Assembly: GCA_045589595.1 (NCBI GenBank)
Contig: JAZNPK010000041.1
Coordinates: 1 to 64,000, forward strand
Reading direction: 5' to 3'
Source of the DNA: SIG77 sp045589595
GTDB taxonomy: Bacteria; Verrucomicrobiota; Lentisphaeria; Victivallales; UBA1829
DNA: 64,000 nt
A model generated the notes under the pieces. The model was not told the DNA's origin and searched no databases. It saw only the letters and a list, made by a program, of their open reading frames with translations. Shown here in pieces: positions 51,073 through 59,800 of the stretch. Numbering within the stretch: the first letter of the stretch is position 1; every line of letters begins with the position of its first letter. Made by a program: the position numbers and the translations under genes.

Positions 51073-52212
51073 ATGCGTTTCTGGATCATCAACGGACTTG
51101 TTCACACTGCGGTCACACCGGAGCCTGTGAAGTGTGACATTCTTGTGGAAGACGGTAAAATTGCAGCGCTCGGCAAAGCAGAAGAGGGTGCTGAAACGGT
51201 GGATGCATCGGGTATGAATGTTTATCCCGGTCTGGTGGATGCCCATTGTCATCTCGGTCTCCACGGTTTTGCTGTCGGCTACACCGGACAGGACTACAAC
51301 GAACACAACGATTGTCTCACCCCCGAACTCAATGCCATTGACGGCATCAATCCTTTTGACCCGACGCTCCGTCTGGCATTGGAAGGCGGCGTGACCTGTG
51401 TGGGTACGGGTCCGGGCAGTGCCAATGTGCTGGGCGGCACGTTCACCTCCATCAAAACGGCTGGGATCCGTGTTGACAAAATGGTTGTGAAGCCGGTTGT
51501 TGCCATGAAATGTGCTTTCGGGGAAAACCCCAAAAACTGTTACCGCGACAAAGGGATCACCTCCCGTATGACGACTGCGGCGAAACTGCGTGACATGCTG
51601 TTCAAAGCGCAGGCGTATATGCGTAAAGTGGATGCGGCGAAAGATGATCCGGAAAAGATGCCGGACTTCAATTTCAAACTTCAGGCATTGCTTCCCGTTC
51701 TCCGTGGTGAGATTCCCCTGAAAGCCCATGCGCATCAGGCGAATGACATTTTCACGGCGATCCGCATTGCAAAAGAATTCGGTGTCAAACTGACGCTGGA
51801 ACATTGTACGGAAGGACATCTGATTGCGGAAGAACTGGCGGCGGAAGGATTGCCTGTTGCAGTCGGTCCCACATTGTCCTTCTCCTCCAAGCCGGAACTG
51901 TACAACAAAACGTTTGCCACGCCGGGTATCCTTGACAAAGCCGGTTGTGAAGTTTCCATCATCACGGACTCCGGCGTGATCCCGCAGGAATACCTCGGTC
52001 TGGTCGCGGGACTTGCTGTCCGGAGCGGCATGGATGAATTTTCTGCGCTTCAGGCGATCACGATCCGCCCTGCCCGTCATCTGGGGATCGCGGACCGCGT
52101 CGGCTCCATCGAACCGGGCAAAGATGCGGACATCGTCATCTGCGATGGTTCCATCATGAGTTCTTCCGGCGTGGTGAAAATGGTCTTTCTGAACGGTGTC
52201 CGTGAAGTCTGA
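51073..52212 (+). CDS. amidohydrolase family protein
   Basis: A 379-residue metal-dependent hydrolase. The N-terminal beta domain leads to VYPGLVDAHCHLGLHG with the HxH metal pair, then KAHAHQANDI, LEHCTEGH and a late IITDSGV aspartate, followed by the C-terminal GSIEPGKDADIVICDG strand pair. It resembles the imidazolonepropionase/DUF group of amidohydrolases; the substrate is unknown. GAGG lies before the start. Its stop overlaps the sfsA start by one base, so the two are coupled. Confidence 0.9.
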   Translation: MRFWIINGLVHTAVTPEPVKCDILVEDGKIAALGKAEEGAETVDASGMNVYPGLVDAHCHLGLHGFAVGYTGQDYNEHNDCLTPELNAIDGINPFDPTLRLALEGGVTCVGTGPGSANVLGGTFTSIKTAGIRVDKMVVKPVVAMKCAFGENPKNCYRDKGITSRMTTAAKLRDMLFKAQAYMRKVDAAKDDPEKMPDFNFKLQALLPVLRGEIPLKAHAHQANDIFTAIRIAKEFGVKLTLEHCTEGHLIAEELAAEGLPVAVGPTLSFSSKPELYNKTFATPGILDKAGCEVSIITDSGVIPQEYLGLVAGLAVRSGMDEFSALQAITIRPARHLGIADRVGSIEPGKDADIVICDGSIMSSSGVVKMVFLNGVREV

Positions 52213-52928
52213 TGCAGTATGACCGTGTTGTACCGGCAGTTTTTTTGCAGCGTCTGAACCGCTTTGTTGCAGAGGTCCGGCTCAACGGCATCACGACGGC
52301 GGTACATGTCAAAAATACAGGCAGATGCCGGGAACTGCTCGTTCCCGGCGCAACGGTCTGGCTCTCCGGATCGGATAATCCGGCACGCAAAACGGAATAT
52401 GATCTGATTTGTGTCGATAAATCCGGCACGCTGATCAATATGGATTCCCAGATCCCCAATGCGGCTGCAGCGGAATGGCTGCCCCGAAGCGGACTGTTTC
52501 CGCAGGATGCTGTCATCCGCCGTGAAGTCACGCGCGGAAGATCCCGTTTCGATTTTTCCATCACGGCAGCCGGACAGACCACATGGCTGGAAGTCAAAGG
52601 TGTCACACTGGAACAGGATGGGATCGCTCTTTTTCCGGATGCGCCCACGGAACGCGGCGTCAAACATCTGAAGGAATTGACGGATGCCTGCCGATCCGGC
52701 GACGGCGGATGCGTGCTGTTTGTGATCCAGATGAAAGGCGTGCGGCGATTTCTGCCTCACGATGCAATGCACAAAGATTTCGGAGATGCTTTGCGGACGG
52801 CAGCGGCGCACGGAGTAAAGATCCTTGCCATGGATTGTATCGTCACTCCGGAAAGCATCCGGATCGACCGGCCGGTCACTGTGGATCTTCTGCCGGATCC
52901 TCTTCCGGCGGGATCTCTGCCACAATAA
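52212..52928 (+). CDS. sfsA: SfsA family DNA/RNA nuclease-like protein
   Basis: A 238-residue protein of the sugar fermentation stimulation family. The N-terminal OB-like domain (FVAEVRLNG, VHVKNTGRCRELLVPGA) and the nuclease-like domain with SRFDFSI and WLEVKGVTLEQDG (a PD-(D/E)XK-type E-x-K) are typical. The C-terminal 17 codons run beneath the convergent PqqD-like gene, a 53-base antisense overlap. It is translationally coupled to the amidohydrolase. Confidence 0.93.
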   Translation: MQYDRVVPAVFLQRLNRFVAEVRLNGITTAVHVKNTGRCRELLVPGATVWLSGSDNPARKTEYDLICVDKSGTLINMDSQIPNAAAAEWLPRSGLFPQDAVIRREVTRGRSRFDFSITAAGQTTWLEVKGVTLEQDGIALFPDAPTERGVKHLKELTDACRSGDGGCVLFVIQMKGVRRFLPHDAMHKDFGDALRTAAAHGVKILAMDCIVTPESIRIDRPVTVDLLPDPLPAGSLPQ

Positions 52929-53280
52929 GGGCGCGGCGCATCATATTGGCAACATAGTCCAGCGTCAGACTGCGCGCTTCAAAAAAGGAAAGTTTCTCCC
53001 GGTCACCGAGCCACTGGATCAATTCCCGGACGGTACGGGGTTTCTCCCGGATCATACGGTAAAGTTCACAGTTGAAATCGGTCAGAAGATATTTCCGGTA
53101 ATCACGGACTTTATACAGGAGATTGACCAGTTTTGCCATTCTGCCGAGTTTCAGTCCGATCTTGAGCCGGATATAATTGTCCCCTTCCATATCCGGTTTC
53201 GCATTTTCGTTGATGCGGATCACGGACTGCATCTGCCGTTCAAAGGAAATGGGAACGATCTTTTTTTTCTCTTTTGCCAT
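52876..53280 (-). CDS. PqqD-like protein
   Basis: A 134-residue protein. Residues 65-125 match the PqqD fold: YLLTDFNCELYRMIREKPRTVRELIQWL and following helices of the winged-helix type, ending in LIVAEIP (strings shortened here to motif level). PqqD-like domains bind leader peptides of ribosomally made peptides (RRE) but also occur alone. The N-terminal 60 residues are basic and helical. It is the last gene of the seven-gene minus-strand operon and starts at the last base of the preceding stop (TGATG). Its 3' end overlaps sfsA on the other strand by 53 bases. Confidence 0.75.
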   Translation of the reverse strand: MAKEKKKIVPISFERQMQSVIRINENAKPDMEGDNYIRLKIGLKLGRMAKLVNLLYKVRDYRKYLLTDFNCELYRMIREKPRTVRELIQWLGDREKLSFFEARSLTLDYVANMMRRALIVAEIPPEEDPAEDPQ

Positions 53281-54176
53281 CAGGACTTCTCCTGCAGTTT
53301 CTGCCGGAAAATATCTTTCAATTTTTCGCGGGGCTTACTCAAATGGGATGCCAGATGTTCAAAAGCATAAACCCGGTTTTCCGATACTTTGTGAAAGGCA
53401 GAGCCGAAACCGTGCCACCAGGGACCGAGCAGGAAGTCAAACCCGAATTTTCCGCGGGCGCGATACTGCACTTCCGCCGTTTCATTTCCGGCAACCGGGT
53501 CCACCGTAACGGCAGACCGGATCGCAAACCGGCGTGCATACAGACAGCGGTGATAAAAATTCGTCACATTCGCCCCCTGCATATAAACATTCACCATGCC
53601 GAAACGGTGCGTTGTGATCGTGTAGTGACGGGCATTTTCAAAAACCATCGTCACTGCCGCCGGATAAGGTTCAAACTTTGTGAAATGATAGTCCGCAGGA
53701 ACGGAAACTTCCAATCCGCAGAGCGCGTAAAACTGGCGTCCGTCCTCCGGCTCATTCAACGTGAATGTTTCCAGCATGGCGGCAACCGTATCCGCCAAGT
53801 CTTTCGTGTATTTCGGAAATACCCATTCAAACAGAAACATCTTCTTCAGATTGAACGCACTGGCATAGAAGCGTTCTCCCTGACGGGTATGCCCCAGAAA
53901 GGCTTGTCCGTGACGGGTGAAACGCATTTTCGGTTCTTCCCCCAGATGACGGCGGTGGACTTCTTCCATGATCCGTTCCTGATCCGGAACAGCCTTGACT
54001 TTACGCCAGGAAAACTGCCCCTGACTGCCGCCTTCAGTGGAAAATGAAAATTGCCCGCCGCGTGCCACATCTTCCAGAATATATCCGGAAACTTCCCAGT
54101 CACGCGGCAGCAGGAAGAAAAAGCCATCCATCGCCATTTTGAAGGCGGGATGGCGGAAATGTCTGGTATCAGCCAT
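53280..54176 (-). CDS. conserved-looking protein of unknown function in the ABC operon
   Basis: A 298-residue protein I do not recognise. It has no signal peptide or membrane segment and is rich in aromatic residues. It appears to contain two similar halves: DGFFFLLPRDWEVSGY near residue 17 and ALCGLEVSVPADYHF near 150, each beginning a beta-rich domain with a PxDW/PADY turn. ATG 54176 lies within the last codons of the ATPase gene (eight-base overlap), and the next gene starts on its stop. The tight coupling implies a role with the ATPase and the PqqD-like protein. Confidence 0.7.
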   Translation of the reverse strand: MADTRHFRHPAFKMAMDGFFFLLPRDWEVSGYILEDVARGGQFSFSTEGGSQGQFSWRKVKAVPDQERIMEEVHRRHLGEEPKMRFTRHGQAFLGHTRQGERFYASAFNLKKMFLFEWVFPKYTKDLADTVAAMLETFTLNEPEDGRQFYALCGLEVSVPADYHFTKFEPYPAAVTMVFENARHYTITTHRFGMVNVYMQGANVTNFYHRCLYARRFAIRSAVTVDPVAGNETAEVQYRARGKFGFDFLLGPWWHGFGSAFHKVSENRVYAFEHLASHLSKPREKLKDIFRQKLQEKS

Positions 54177-54915
54177 GTTCGTCGCGGATGGATCCTGTAT
54201 CGATATCCAGGTCTTCCACATTTTCAATGTGGTCGATCTTACCCTGATCGATCCAGACGATTCGGGATGACGCCGCCAGCATACGGTGGTCGTGCGTTGC
54301 GGAGATCACCGTCACACCGAACTCTTTGGTCATGTTCTTGAAGAGTTCGATAATACCGGCTCCGGTCTTCAGGTCCAGGTTCGCCGTCGGTTCGTCTGCC
54401 AGCAGGATCGTGGGATTGTTCGCCAACGCGCGGGCAATGGCTACACGCTGCTGCTGACCGCCGGAAAGTTCCAGCGGCTTATGCGTCAGACGGCCGTGAA
54501 GACCCACAAATTCCAGCAGTTCCGCAGCACGCTTTTCCGCCTGTTTCCGGGGAACACCCAGCAGGATCTGGGGGATCGCCGTATTGTCAAGCGCGGAAAG
54601 ATGTCCGATCAGATTGTAACTCTGGAACACATAACCGATGTAACTGCAGCGGAAAAACGCCAGTTCCAGCGGAGACAGACTCGGCAGAGAAACATCTCCG
54701 ACTTTGATTTCACCCTGCGTCGGGTGGTCAAGCGCACCGATCATATTGAACAGCGTGGATTTACCGGATCCGGAAGGTCCCATGATGGAAATATATTCCT
54801 TCCGGTAAATATCAAGATCGATCCCGCTCAAAGCATGAACGGCTGCATCGCCTTTGCCGAAGGTCTTCCAGACATTTCTGACAACGATAAAGGGTTCTTT
54901 TTTATCAATATCCAT
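54169..54915 (-). CDS. LolD/MacB-type ABC ATPase (second of operon)
   Basis: A 248-residue ATPase with Walker A GPSGSGKST, signature LSGGQQQRV, Walker B ILLADEPTANLD and the switch histidine in SATHD. The IGYVFQSYNLI Q-loop is typical of the MacB/LolD group, which energises FtsX-like permeases and mechanically moves periplasmic substrates. It is one of two such ATPases in the operon; the other is at 62203. A 15-base gap separates it from the OPT-like gene upstream. Confidence 0.93.
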   Translation of the reverse strand: MDIDKKEPFIVVRNVWKTFGKGDAAVHALSGIDLDIYRKEYISIMGPSGSGKSTLFNMIGALDHPTQGEIKVGDVSLPSLSPLELAFFRCSYIGYVFQSYNLIGHLSALDNTAIPQILLGVPRKQAEKRAAELLEFVGLHGRLTHKPLELSGGQQQRVAIARALANNPTILLADEPTANLDLKTGAGIIELFKNMTKEFGVTVISATHDHRMLAASSRIVWIDQGKIDHIENVEDLDIDTGSIRDEHG

Positions 54916-54930
54916 AATGCTTGTATCTCC

Positions 54931-56895
54931 TTAGTATGGCAGGGCACTTGACGATTTTGAAAGGAACACGATACCCACACACAACATGGAGATCAGACCG
55001 CTTCCCACAAAGTAACCGGCAGATACCACAATGATCGACCGTTTCCAGTTTTCACCATATTTTCTGCGGAAAACAAACTGACCGAGCACGGCTCCGATAA
55101 ACTGCGGGATCGCAGAGTGAGGCATGGTCTGATTGAATCCGCGGACGATCCCGTAACAGAGCGTCGTGGGCGCCGAGAAGAAGGCAAATGCACCGAAACT
55201 GATCATACCCGTGATCGTACCGATGGCAATGTAGGAGAGCCGGAACGCTTCACTGAAGGGCGAGTAATAACCCAGCGTGGAGGAGTAGATCAGCGCCGCA
55301 TTCTTGGCATTGAATTCCCAGATTTCCATGGTGTAGGGATATGCCGCAGACGGAATATCGCCCAGCGTGAAGATGAAACTCGCAAATCCGATGGATGCCA
55401 GCATGATGATGGGATACAGCAGCGCATCCACTTTCCAGATCGACCGGAAACTGGTACCCGTCAGTTCAGCCGTTTTGTAGAACACTGTCTGAACACCGTA
55501 GTTCGCCGTGGGCATCGGGATGAACCACACCGCAAGACCTTCATAACCGGAAAGGATGAAGGAGATTTCACGGATGTACGGCACTTCCACCACCTGACCT
55601 GCAAGACCTTCCAGTCGCGCAGTCACATAGGAAATCAGCGGCGTATAAACAAACCCGAAGAACAACAGCACGATCATCACGCCCTTGTGCCAGTCGATCA
55701 GCCAACCGGAAACAAGGATATAGGTCGTACAGGTTGTGATATAAGACGTCAGGAACAGCCAGTTCGGGATGTCACCGCGGTCCTTCGGGATCTCATTTGC
55801 CTTGATCTCTTCCGGCGTGGCGTCCGGTCTTCTGGACGTGCTGCGGATCACACTGATGATACCGATGATCGCGATCGCCAGAGACAGACCGATACCGAAA
55901 CTGAAGTAGAAGTCAACGTTGTTGTTGAACAGGGTTTCAACCGTACTCTGCTGTTCACGCCAGGACGGCAGCAAACGCATGTGGAACAGGATCGGGTTCA
56001 ATACAAAGGTAATGATCAGACCGATGAAACTTCCCACCATGGCAAAGAACGGCAGTACCATACCCAGGATCACGTTGCCCAGGTCAAATGCGAGCCCCGT
56101 GGCAACCGCAGGCAGGATCTTCGCCGTATTCGGGGTCCAGTCCACGAAGGGGATCGGGAAGATCTGGATCGTGTTGGTCAGGAACGCACCGGACAGTGTG
56201 GGGATCCCCATGTAGAGGAAACCGAATGCCATACCGATGGCACCGCCGATGGAGAAGGAGCGCCAGCGCCAGGAGGAATGTGCCTGTTCACCGTTGTCGG
56301 AAAAGTCTTCCGCCAGCGTCATCATCCCCTGCGCCTGCATCGGTGCCATGGGGAACGGCAGTTTTTCAACGTCACTGGTCATACGGAACAGACCGTAACC
56401 CAGCACCGTGGTATCGATTTTCGCCAGAATACCGTGGAAAATGATCAGCAGGATGGGCGGCAGCCATGCCTTCTGGAAGAAGGTGTTGCGCAATTCACTG
56501 ATGTTGGAAGGTGCATACCATTCCGGGAAGTGATCAAGCAGACCGAAGGATGTGGCAGCTTCGCTTCGCACCATGAACTGACGGAACAGCAGGTCCGTAT
56601 TACCGCTGGCGATCACTGCACCTGCCATATAGAACAGAATGAAGATCTCCGCCTTTTTCAGCGTGGCATTGGCCCGTTTTGCCAATTCAATGAACAGGAT
56701 CACCGTCACCCACTGGGCGGCGGCACCGATACCCACACCGGCGATCAGCTGCATGTAAACAGCACCCGGGATCATAACAAGAGCGATAAAGATCGCACCG
56801 AAGAAGGCGGAAAGTGTAAACCCGTCGTCAAAGTGCGACGGCACCTCCATCAGGTTCTTGTATTCCTGTAACTCTTTGTCTAACTGGTGTGCCAT
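54931..56895 (-). CDS. large polytopic membrane protein, OPT-transporter-like
   Basis: A 654-residue integral membrane protein with about fifteen hydrophobic segments. The overall look is that of bacterial OPT-type (oligopeptide) transporters: long loops, PFPMAPMQAQGMMTLAE, and GNVILGMVLPFFAMVGSFIG. I cannot confirm the diagnostic OPT residues. It lies between the giant permease (one base between stop and start) and the second ATPase, an unusual place for a stand-alone transporter. If it is OPT-like, a peptide is a plausible substrate for the operon. Confidence 0.65.
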   Translation of the reverse strand: MAHQLDKELQEYKNLMEVPSHFDDGFTLSAFFGAIFIALVMIPGAVYMQLIAGVGIGAAAQWVTVILFIELAKRANATLKKAEIFILFYMAGAVIASGNTDLLFRQFMVRSEAATSFGLLDHFPEWYAPSNISELRNTFFQKAWLPPILLIIFHGILAKIDTTVLGYGLFRMTSDVEKLPFPMAPMQAQGMMTLAEDFSDNGEQAHSSWRWRSFSIGGAIGMAFGFLYMGIPTLSGAFLTNTIQIFPIPFVDWTPNTAKILPAVATGLAFDLGNVILGMVLPFFAMVGSFIGLIITFVLNPILFHMRLLPSWREQQSTVETLFNNNVDFYFSFGIGLSLAIAIIGIISVIRSTSRRPDATPEEIKANEIPKDRGDIPNWLFLTSYITTCTTYILVSGWLIDWHKGVMIVLLFFGFVYTPLISYVTARLEGLAGQVVEVPYIREISFILSGYEGLAVWFIPMPTANYGVQTVFYKTAELTGTSFRSIWKVDALLYPIIMLASIGFASFIFTLGDIPSAAYPYTMEIWEFNAKNAALIYSSTLGYYSPFSEAFRLSYIAIGTITGMISFGAFAFFSAPTTLCYGIVRGFNQTMPHSAIPQFIGAVLGQFVFRRKYGENWKRSIIVVSAGYFVGSGLISMLCVGIVFLSKSSSALPY

Positions 56896-56896
56896 T

Positions 56897-59800
56897 TTAT
56901 GCTCTTTCTCCTTCCGCAGCCTCGCCCTTCAGGCTTTCAGCCGCAAGTTGCCGGTAATGCATCACTGTTTCCACCGGCAGCGAACGCCACAGGAGGAACT
57001 GGTTTCTGATCTCATCCACGAACCGGCGATTCCCCCGCAGCCATGCTCCCATGGAGCCGTCTTTGCGGAGAATGTTCACCGTTACTACATCAACACCGTC
57101 AATATCAGACGGAGCGGAATACATACTCAGTTCTTCCGCAACACCCAGGTCAAACGGCGCAAGCGTCAAATCGACCGACAGCATATAGCCGTCCGTCAGT
57201 TTGCTGTCGCCATGGGTAATGCGGACATTGGACGCCGCGAAGCTGCCCAGAGAACTGTCTGCATGGTTTGCAAAATGTTCACTGATAAAGACCAGAATAC
57301 CGCCGAAGTCAACACGGGACACCGTGAAGGGGAACTGGAAGCTGAGATTGTTTCCATCGGGGGGCGGCATTTTCCATTTCCGCGCCACATCCGGACTGGC
57401 GGAACGACCCGCTTTGATCGCAGGATAAATCGTGGAGAGAAGCACGATCGCCATCACGATCAGGATCGTATAAACAGTCGTCATGGACGAGAAGTTCATT
57501 TCCGGAGCTTCCAGAACACCGCGTTTCGCCAGTGCGATCAGGATCGCATTGGTCAACTGACTCAACAGATAACCGCCGAGACCGCCGATCACAGCATAAA
57601 CACCGGATTCCGCAAAGAACAGAATACTCACATCCTTCGGGGAAAGCCCCAATGCGCTGAAGGTGAAGATCTCACGTTCGCGGTCCGCAATGGAGCCGAG
57701 CAGCGAACTGAGAATGATCAGCGCGCCCAGCAGCAGCGGCACGATCAGATTGCTCACGCCGGACGCGGAGAACACCGGCGCCATAAAGTGACGGTGTACG
57801 CCGTTTGCCGTATTGGAGTAAACAATACCGAAGGTGACTTCCGCAATATCCGTGGCATCTTTGATGATGTCGGGGTTTTTACCCTTCTTCGGATAAAGCA
57901 CCACAGCATTGATGAAGCCGTTGATCCGGTTGGCTGTTTCGTAATCGGTCAACAGCGAAAGGTCCGGAGAACTCCAGATAAAGTTACTGGCATCCACATA
58001 CGCGTTGTTGAAGATCGAGAAAATACCGGTTTCTTCCGCATTGGCAGTGGACTGGAAGTTCGGGGGAACCGCCTTCCCGTTATCAAGATAGGTGAACGCA
58101 TCCAGATCCGCAGCTTTGAAGACACCGTCCAGACGAACCTTCAAATTACGCAGATAGAACACATCGCCGGGCTTGAGATTCAGTTTTTCAGCCGTCAGGT
58201 CGGAAATATACACGCCGGGGAATTTCTCCGTTCCCGCCGGGATCGCTGCCGGTTTCTGCATCAGTTTTGACAGATGGGCAGAATGTTCGATCTCTCCAGC
58301 CTCAAAACCGACAACCGCTTCCAACTGGAGCGATCGTTCTTCACCATTCGCCGCCGGGTTGTAGATGATATTACTCTGCAACGGATAAGTCGGCAGCATG
58401 TAGAACGGTGAATTGTAACTGGCAGAACGGTAAAACACATCGTAATCATCTTCGTACAGGTCTTTCACCGCCTGACAGATGGGCATCAGCAGGTCCACAT
58501 GCTGGGGCAGGAACGATTCAATACGCACTTCACCGGAACCGTCACCCATATACACCGGCCGCACATATTCCGTGGAACCGAAGGATGCAAAGGAAATAAT
58601 GGTGAAGGTCAGCAGGATCACCGTCAGGATCGTCAGGAAGGTCTTGACAGGACGGTTTCTCATACTGGACACACCGATCAGGATCGCGGCAAGCAGCATA
58701 CTGTTTTCCGTATTCACACGGTGCGCCGATGTATCCATCCCCTGCAGCGCGAGCAGTTCACCCTTGAACCGGTTCATCACGATGTAAATCACGATCACAC
58801 TCATCACAATAATGAAGAATGCAATAAAGATGATCATCGGTGCCTGAGACAGGGCAAATGCCGGATGGGTGAAGTACAGCAGCAGGAAGGTCGCAATAAA
58901 GAATCCGAGGATCCACCCCATCTGCTTGTAGATATTGGTGGAACCGATCAGCAGCCGTTCCAGCGCGAAGGAGAAGGGGATCGTCAGGATCAACAGGATC
59001 AATACGCTCTGAACAAGGTCATTGATGATGTCGCGCAACGGACGGTACGCACGCACCGCCAGAGTCTGACCAAAGACTTCATGAGCTCTGGCAAGATTGA
59101 TGTCGCCGGCGGCAAGAGCAGCTTTCGCATCCAGCTGATGCTGTTCCGCTTTGTCGTGATACCCTTCGATCACACCGTTGAAGATGTTGCGTTTGTGCAG
59201 TTTTTCCAGACGCTGCAGGTTCAGCATAATGGTGTTGTCGATGGCAACACGGCTGACGTTCAGGTTCAGCAGGTCTTCCGGTTTGATGGAAATACCTTTT
59301 CCGATAGGATCTTCCGGAGAACTGCCGAGAATGAAGGTTTCATTGTAGAAGTAAAGTTTCGCCTTCATATCGCGGTCGGCAAATGCATAACCTTCACCGG
59401 TCGCCACACGGGCATACGTACGGAAGTTTCTGAATTTACCGTCTGTGAATCCGTTGACAAGCTGCAGGCTGCCGCTGAAGTTGGATGTCAGCGGGGCATA
59501 CGCATAAATATGAGTACCGCCGTACGCACGGAACAACTTATGGAATTCACCGAGAGCACTGATGTAATTGATTCTGCCGTATTCATCGTGTCCGAGACCG
59601 AAACCATGAAAGTTGAGAACACCTTTGCCCCAACGACCGCCACCGGTCAACAGCGGCATGCTCGTATAACCGATCTGATTGATTTTCCCCATGGCACTGA
59701 GCGAGAAACCGCAGACAGGCGGGATACGGTCGTATTCATTCTGAAGCACAAGCGCCGTTGCAGAGGCAGCAGGACCATCCACTTCCTTGCCGTCAGCCGA

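Noticed and set aside
55117..56871. 584-codon open frame antisense to the OPT-like gene
   Set aside because: Composition is dominated by Arg, Gln and His, typical of the reverse of membrane segments; no start signal.
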